NCBI GenBank assembly: GCA_002371755.1
Contig: DFGM01000101.1
Coordinates: 4,036-13,198, forward strand
DNA: 9,163 nucleotides
Origin: Verrucomicrobia bacterium UBA3750
GTDB taxonomy: Bacteria; Verrucomicrobiota; Kiritimatiellia; RFP12; UBA1067
Direction of reading: 5' to 3'
Below are positions 6,063 through 9,163 of the stretch, in pieces. The position numbers and the translations under genes are program-made. Position 1 is the stretch's first letter; each line of letters begins with the position of its first letter. Below the pieces are notes generated by a model, which was not told the DNA's origin, ran no database searches, and saw only the letters and a list, made by a program, of their open reading frames with translations.

Positions 6063-6682
6063 CAGGCGTTGCCTCCCGACAGATGCCACTTGATAGACCG
6101 TTCAATCGCGGCGAGCTGGGTTTCCACCGATGCGTCGGCTACGCCGGCTTCCGTCTCAAGAATGCATGCCGCCCCTTTCAGGCGGGAGTCTTCCACCACA
6201 TCGAAAGTTTCCACCGTCGTGTAGCTGGCCGTAATCTCTTTCAGGCGCTCCTTCACCGTTTCAACCATTTCGGGCGCCACCCTCAGGGTTGCCTGGCGCT
6301 GCGTGCGTATCACGGCTTTCAGGGTCTTGCGGACGATGTTGACGACCATTTCCTTGTCGCCAATCTCTTCGACGCAGGTTTTGAGTGCCTTCATCACCAC
6401 ATCGGCCATTTTGCTTTCCACGCTTTCCATGAACGCGATGGATTGATCCACAAGATCGAGTTTCTGGGTGGCGATTTCCATCTTCCCCGCAGTTATCCCT
6501 TCGTCGTATCCGCGCCGTTTTTCTTCCTCGAAAGCCTTTTTCGCCTCTTCGCGGATCTGCGCAGCCGTTTTTTCGGCTTCTTCGATGATGCCTTGGGCGG
6601 TTGCGGCCGTTGCCACGTCGGAGGCCTTGACGAGCCTGCGGTCCGATACGAGGGCGAAATCTTTCTTTTTCAGGAGCAGCAT
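6062..6682 (-). CDS. sctL: T3SS stator protein SctL
   Basis: SctL (YscL/FliH family) binds and restrains the SctN ATPase and links it to the sorting platform. The product is 206 aa. The N-terminus carries a short hydrophobic/basic start (MLLLKKKDFALVSDRRLVKA), followed by a charged coiled coil (about 27-70) containing the typical KRRGYDEGITAGK (56-67). The C-terminal globular domain includes VVNIVRKTLKAV and the conserved RLKGAACILETEAGVADASVETQLAAIERSI (167-197), which is a clear SctL hallmark. The open frame reaches 6793, but ATG at 6682 is preferred because GGAGG lies 10 nt upstream and the longer form would add an Arg-rich, non-homologous leader. The gene overlaps the end of sctK by 13 nt and runs into sctN with a one-base overlap. 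Confidence 0.93.
   Translation of the reverse strand: MLLLKKKDFALVSDRRLVKASDVATAATAQGIIEEAEKTAAQIREEAKKAFEEEKRRGYDEGITAGKMEIATQKLDLVDQSIAFMESVESKMADVVMKALKTCVEEIGDKEMVVNIVRKTLKAVIRTQRQATLRVAPEMVETVKERLKEITASYTTVETFDVVEDSRLKGAACILETEAGVADASVETQLAAIERSIKWHLSGGNA
6072..6076 (-). promoter_or_regulatory. Shine-Dalgarno (GGAGG) deciding the sctN start
   Basis: GGAGG on the minus strand, inside the end of sctL and 9 nt before ATG 6062, selects this start over the in-frame upstream codon at 6089. Confidence 0.7.
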
Positions 6683-7326
6683 AGTGTGTACGCCTCCGGG
6701 AATTTGAGTCTTAAAAGTTTCTCCACCGCCTTTGCGGTTGCGGTGTGATCTGCGGCATCTGTTTTCGTTTCTTCCAGGCTTTCGCCTAGCCACTTGGGGA
6801 GTTTCAGGCTGAACCGCCTTACGATGGCTTTGTCAAGGCTCGATATCAGGCTGAAAAGAACGTTCGCGCCGCATTTTATGACGCCTCTCGCGCCGTCTTC
6901 GGGGTTGGATTCGAGAGTGAAAGCCTTGAAATATGCCGTGAACGCGAAAGCGTCGGGATAGACGCCTGCAAGCTCTTTCTTCAGTTCGCGAACCTTCGCT
7001 CCGCCCGTCTCTCTCCTGAGAGCGTCTGCGCAGCCTATTGCGCCAAGCCATTGGGCGAGGGCGAAGAGCGTTTTGCCGTCCAGAAGGGCGATGCGACTGA
7101 AGTCTTCTTTTGGAAAGGCGTAGAAGCACGCTCCCACTCCGAGGTGGGACAAAATCGCATGTTTCACGTTGATGTCGTTGCGGATGGAGGGGCTTTGCGA
7201 TATCGCATCAAAGCCATCCATATCTTCCAGCCAGGTGGAGTCCACGCTCGGGGCAAAGTCCCAGAGAAAGTCGCGCACGCGCGGCCACAGGAGGCTTTCG
7301 CCCACGAGAGCACGGGCGCCTTCCAT
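6670..7326 (-). CDS. sctK: T3SS sorting-platform protein SctK (YscK-like)
   Basis: SctK links SctQ/SctL to the inner-membrane ring in the cytoplasmic sorting platform. From ATG 7326 the product is 218 aa, close to YscK (about 209). The match is by pattern and position. There is a helical middle part (SIRNDINVKHAILSHLGVGACFYAFPKEDFSRIALLDGKTLFALAQWLGAIGCADALRR, about 47-105). A GVIKCGANVLFSLISSLDKAIVRRFSLKLPK block (148-178) resembles the YscK 'sGl.fwl...W.kRlsLrLP' region, and a short C-terminal helix closes the protein. It lies between the J/Y and L genes, as expected for sctK. The frame is open up to 7473. ATG 7326 is preferred because it begins 2 nt after the preceding gene's TAG and gives the family length; a longer form from ATG 7386 would overlap that gene by 58 nt and has no good Shine-Dalgarno. 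Sequence identity within this family is low, hence moderate confidence. Confidence 0.75.
   Translation of the reverse strand: MEGARALVGESLLWPRVRDFLWDFAPSVDSTWLEDMDGFDAISQSPSIRNDINVKHAILSHLGVGACFYAFPKEDFSRIALLDGKTLFALAQWLGAIGCADALRRETGGAKVRELKKELAGVYPDAFAFTAYFKAFTLESNPEDGARGVIKCGANVLFSLISSLDKAIVRRFSLKLPKWLGESLEETKTDAADHTATAKAVEKLLRLKFPEAYTLCCS
6693..6697 (-). promoter_or_regulatory. Shine-Dalgarno (GGAGG) deciding the sctL start
   Basis: GGAGG on the minus strand, inside the end of sctK and 10 nt before ATG 6682, supports the 206-aa SctL over a longer frame beginning at 6793. Confidence 0.65.
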
Positions 7327-7328
7327 GT

Positions 7329-7673
7329 CTATTGCGTTATCCACTTGCGTTCGTTTCCTTTTCTGGAGGAGAGATATCTCCGCCATCTGGCTTTTGCCGA
7401 ATCGTTCTTGCCGAGCATCTTTAGGGCTCTGGTTTCGAGCACTGCTTCGGCGTATTCGAGGCTTGGCGGGCAATCGGCGTTTCTCAATGTCTCAAGCGCC
7501 TTTGCGGCCTCGCCGTAATCGAGAAGGAGATCCGCCAGTGCGACGGCGGCCACGCCGTCGCGTGAATCGGCTTCCACGAGAGCTTCGCATACGTTGCGCG
7601 CCCTCTCCCTCCTGCCGTGGCGCATGAAGAGCCACACTGCAGTTAGCAGGAACTGTCTCGATTCGCGGTCCAT
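7329..7673 (-). CDS. TPR chaperone, YscY (SctY)-like, inserted between sctJ and sctK
   Basis: This 114-aa protein is predicted almost entirely helical. TPR-like pairs appear as FLLTAVWLFMRHGRRERARNVCEALVEADS (8-37), GVAAVALADLLLDYGEAAKALETL (40-63) and YAEAVLETRALKMLGKNDSAKARWRRYLSSR (73-103). The opening 'RQFLLtavWLfmrhGrrERArnvceALveaD' and the end 'lGkndsAkarwrrYLs' resemble YscY, a cytoplasmic chaperone that partners the export component YscX in Ysc systems. A generic LcrH/SycD-like or HrpB1-like TPR chaperone is the alternative. In Ysc clusters yscY lies near yscX and yscV, not between sctJ and sctK, so the location is unusual. The gene starts 37 nt after sctJ with AAAAGGA close to the ATG and ends 2 nt before sctK. 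No yscX-like gene is visible in this window. Confidence 0.6.
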   Translation of the reverse strand: MDRESRQFLLTAVWLFMRHGRRERARNVCEALVEADSRDGVAAVALADLLLDYGEAAKALETLRNADCPPSLEYAEAVLETRALKMLGKNDSAKARWRRYLSSRKGNERKWITQ

Positions 7674-7710
7674 CGTCCTTTTCCGTCACGCCCCCTTTTC
7701 GTTCAGGTAT

Positions 7711-8334
7711 TTATTTCGCCGGGGCTTGCTTCTGCTTTGGCGGCGAATCCCTGAACACCGTAACCATTATCTTCTCCGGCGACAGACCCTCAATTGCGTT
7801 TTTCACGAGTCCCTTCACCGAAGGAATGATGTCCGTGAGATCGGCGTCCCAGCGCGAACGAATCGCCACTGCCGCCGAAGAGGGCAGCACGTGCCGCGCG
7901 AAGGGGTCGTTTTCGGGGAGCACCACATGCACTCGCGCATCTACTACGCCGTCTATAGAGGAAATCGTCTTTGCGATATCCTGCGCAAGGGCGTCCATGA
8001 AGCGTATGCGTTCTTCGTTCGGGGACGAGATCATGCCCGTCTTCTTGAATACTTCGCCTATGCCTTGGTGGGTCTTTCGCGGGAGACCGGCCTGTTCGAG
8101 GAGGTTCACCGCCTCTGCGAACTTTGACTCCGTCACCATTATGTTCCAGGTGCCTTCCGCGCCTTCTGTCTTGTGGCAGCCGATGCCTGCATCGATGAGC
8201 GCGGCCATGACGAGATTCGCCTGCCGTTCTTCGAGGCCCGCATGCAATGTCGTCTCCTTGTCGCACCCCGTAAGCGCGAGAGCGGCCGCAAGAACGGCAC
8301 ATGCCGCCATTTTGCTATTTCTTCTCCTTGCCAT
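7711..8334 (-). CDS. sctJ: T3SS inner-membrane ring lipoprotein SctJ
   Basis: SctJ (YscJ/PrgK/FliF-related) forms the periplasmic inner ring of the basal body. The product is 207 aa. It starts with a basic N-region and hydrophobic core followed by the lipobox LTGC with C24 as the lipidated residue, so it is a signal-peptidase-II lipoprotein. The two ring-building modules are visible: LEERQANLVMAALIDAGIGCHK (34-55), then GEVFKKTGMISSPNEERIRFMDALAQDIAKTISSIDGVVDARVHVVLPENDPF (93-145) and PSSAAVAIRSRWDADLTDIIPSVKGLVKNAIEGLSPEKIMV (151-191), all near-diagnostic. The protein ends in a short Lys/Pro/Gln tail with no C-terminal transmembrane helix, unlike YscJ (about 244 aa) and like the shorter EscJ form. 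ATG 8334 is chosen; an in-frame ATG at 8310 has AAGGAG upstream at long spacing and would shorten the n-region. Confidence 0.95.
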   Translation of the reverse strand: MARRRNSKMAACAVLAAALALTGCDKETTLHAGLEERQANLVMAALIDAGIGCHKTEGAEGTWNIMVTESKFAEAVNLLEQAGLPRKTHQGIGEVFKKTGMISSPNEERIRFMDALAQDIAKTISSIDGVVDARVHVVLPENDPFARHVLPSSAAVAIRSRWDADLTDIIPSVKGLVKNAIEGLSPEKIMVTVFRDSPPKQKQAPAK

Positions 8335-8347
8335 TGGCCTTGTCCCT

Positions 8348-8743
8348 TTATTGGTTCCGCACCAGAGTCTGTATCGCCGAAGAGGACTTGTCGGCCACCT
8401 TCGTGACGATTTCCTGCTGGAAGGAAAGGTTCATGACCTCGTACTGCAGCTCGACGAGTTCCGGGGCGGAAAGGGTGTGTGAAGCACCGAGTTCCGACAG
8501 GGCCCGAATCCTGTGCAGTATGCCTTGATGGTTGATTTGCGCCGTTCTCCACGAGCCTGCCGCCTGGTCCAGGAAGGGAGTAGGTGAAGCTTCCGCAACG
8601 GCCTGTGGCGCGTTCACGCCCATGGCCGCCTCGAATTTCTGCACGGAAGAAGGATCGGCCACGCGTTCCGCGGCCTGTGCCGCGAATCCGTCGCCCCCCA
8701 TTCCCGCTGCACGTATGGCTTCTACTGTTATCGCTTCTGTCAT
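8348..8743 (-). CDS. sctI: T3SS inner rod protein SctI
   Basis: SctI (YscI/PrgJ-like) is an early substrate that forms the inner rod/adapter at the base of the needle. The product is 131 aa. The first 60 residues are Ala-rich and probably unstructured, containing the PSSVQKFEAAM segment (31-41) that resembles the 'v.rF.a.m' motif of the family. The C-terminal helical region (about 90-131), LSAPELVELQYEVMNLSFQQEIVTKVADKSSSAIQTLVRNQ, is the conserved polymerising helix of SctI. The ATG overlaps the stop of the preceding gene by 4 nt (ATGA) and AAGGGA lies about 9 nt upstream. sctJ follows after 13 nt. The F-G-I-J order matches the Ysc block with yscH absent. Confidence 0.9.
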   Translation of the reverse strand: MTEAITVEAIRAAGMGGDGFAAQAAERVADPSSVQKFEAAMGVNAPQAVAEASPTPFLDQAAGSWRTAQINHQGILHRIRALSELGASHTLSAPELVELQYEVMNLSFQQEIVTKVADKSSSAIQTLVRNQ

Positions 8744-9108
8744 GTCAACAAGTCCCTTGCCAATTGCGCCGCCGCAGGATCGGCATCGTCCATTGATGCT
8801 TCTTCCAGCGGACCGCGCGCTTCGCCGGCGCGCCCCATCCTTATGAGCGCCATCCCTTTGAATGCTTTCAGCATCGCCGATGACGGAAACTTCTCCAGGG
8901 CTTCGCGGTCTATGTAGTCCACTGCGCCGCGGAAATCCATCATGCTGATGAGGAGAATCGCCTTTGCCACGGCAAGAGACGCCTCCGCGGGGCGAAACCG
9001 CTCAAGCGCAACGAGTATCTTCGCTGCGGACTTGAAGCGGTTCTGCCCCGTCGCCATCAGGGCGATGTTCAGCAACAGTCTCGCCTCTTCGCTAGAGAGG
9101 TCGAACAT
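8740..9108 (-). CDS. TPR protein in the sctG position, probable needle chaperone
   Basis: This 122-aa helical protein contains TPR-type helix pairs: EEARLLLNIALMATGQNRFKSAAKILVALERFRPAEASLAVAKAILLISMMDFRGAVDYID (7-67) and SAMLKAFKGMALIRMGRAGEARGPLEEA (76-103). Its place directly after the needle gene and before sctI is that of YscG/PscG, the TPR chaperone that keeps the needle subunit from polymerising in the cytoplasm; length (about 115 aa in Ysc) and fold agree. The functional call rests on synteny and TPR pattern, not on strong sequence identity. The ATG lies 2 nt after the sctF stop with no clear Shine-Dalgarno, so reinitiation after sctF is likely. The stop overlaps sctI. Confidence 0.7.
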   Translation of the reverse strand: MFDLSSEEARLLLNIALMATGQNRFKSAAKILVALERFRPAEASLAVAKAILLISMMDFRGAVDYIDREALEKFPSSAMLKAFKGMALIRMGRAGEARGPLEEASMDDADPAAAQLARDLLT

Positions 9109-9110
9109 GG

Positions 9111-9163
9111 TTAGCGGAAGTTCGAAGCGATGGAGCTCAGGGCGTCGCCCATGTTCTTGTTGA
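9111..9163 (-). CDS. sctF: C-terminal end of T3SS needle protein SctF (partial at window edge)
   Basis: Only the last 16 codons and the TAA (9113-9111) are inside the window: NKNMGDALSSIASNFR. The ending resembles the C-terminus of needle subunits, where PrgI/MxiH end in IxQNFR and the final helix polymerises to form the needle. The position directly upstream of a TPR chaperone and sctI supports the call. The start lies beyond the right edge. Confidence 0.75.
   Translation of the reverse strand, partial: NKNMGDALSSIASNFR

Noticed and set aside
6056..6748. Plus-strand 230-aa frame opposite sctL
   Set aside because: His/Phe/Gly-rich antisense product without a family; sctL on the minus strand has clear conserved motifs and a good ribosome binding site.

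Overview
The window is dominated by one long minus-strand operon for a type III secretion system (T3SS, injectisome type). Reading 5'->3' on the minus strand (window right to left), the genes are: the tail of the needle gene sctF (9163-9111), a TPR needle-chaperone-like gene (sctG position), inner rod sctI, lipoprotein ring sctJ, a YscY-like TPR chaperone, sctK, stator sctL, ATPase sctN, export-gate genes sctR, sctS, sctT, switch protein sctU, an ECF-type RNA polymerase sigma factor, and a small Ser/Asn/Ala-rich protein of unknown function. Spacing is very tight: stop/start overlaps of 1 or 4 nt at sctG-sctI, sctL-sctN, sctR-sctS, sctS-sctT and sctU-sigma, and a 13-nt overlap at sctK-sctL. Translational coupling through most of the operon is therefore likely. 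The upstream parts of the operon (rest of sctF, and any sctC, sctD, sctV) lie beyond the right edge.

The core proteins are intact and recognisable. SctN has Walker A and B motifs, SctJ has a lipobox, SctI has the conserved C-terminal helix, and the order F-G-I-J-K-L matches the Ysc-family gene block. Departures from that plan are: (i) sctO, sctP and sctQ are absent between sctN and sctR, where only 45 nt separate the two genes; (ii) SctU carries NPTR instead of the near-universal NPTH autocleavage motif; (iii) SctJ has no C-terminal transmembrane segment; (iv) a YscY-like TPR gene sits between sctJ and sctK; (v) an ECF sigma factor gene is coupled to the stop codon of sctU, followed by a small orphan gene with a strong Shine-Dalgarno sequence.

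The left end (1-770, plus strand) holds the 3' part of a different gene that converges on the operon. It looks like a REP-associated/IS200-like (Y1) transposase-type protein with an extra C-terminal domain that may be of the DprA/LOG (SLOG) Rossmann type. Between it and the operon, positions 771-1025 hold a minus-strand reading frame with coding-like composition but an early in-frame TGA, probably a gene remnant, and an imperfect hairpin.

The organism is a moderately GC-rich Gram-negative bacterium. A Ysc-like injectisome together with this transposase-type protein would fit a Verrucomicrobiota/Lentisphaerota-type (PVC) lineage, but that is an inference from gene content and not proven by the sequence. 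No tRNA, rRNA, CRISPR array or complete insertion sequence was seen.
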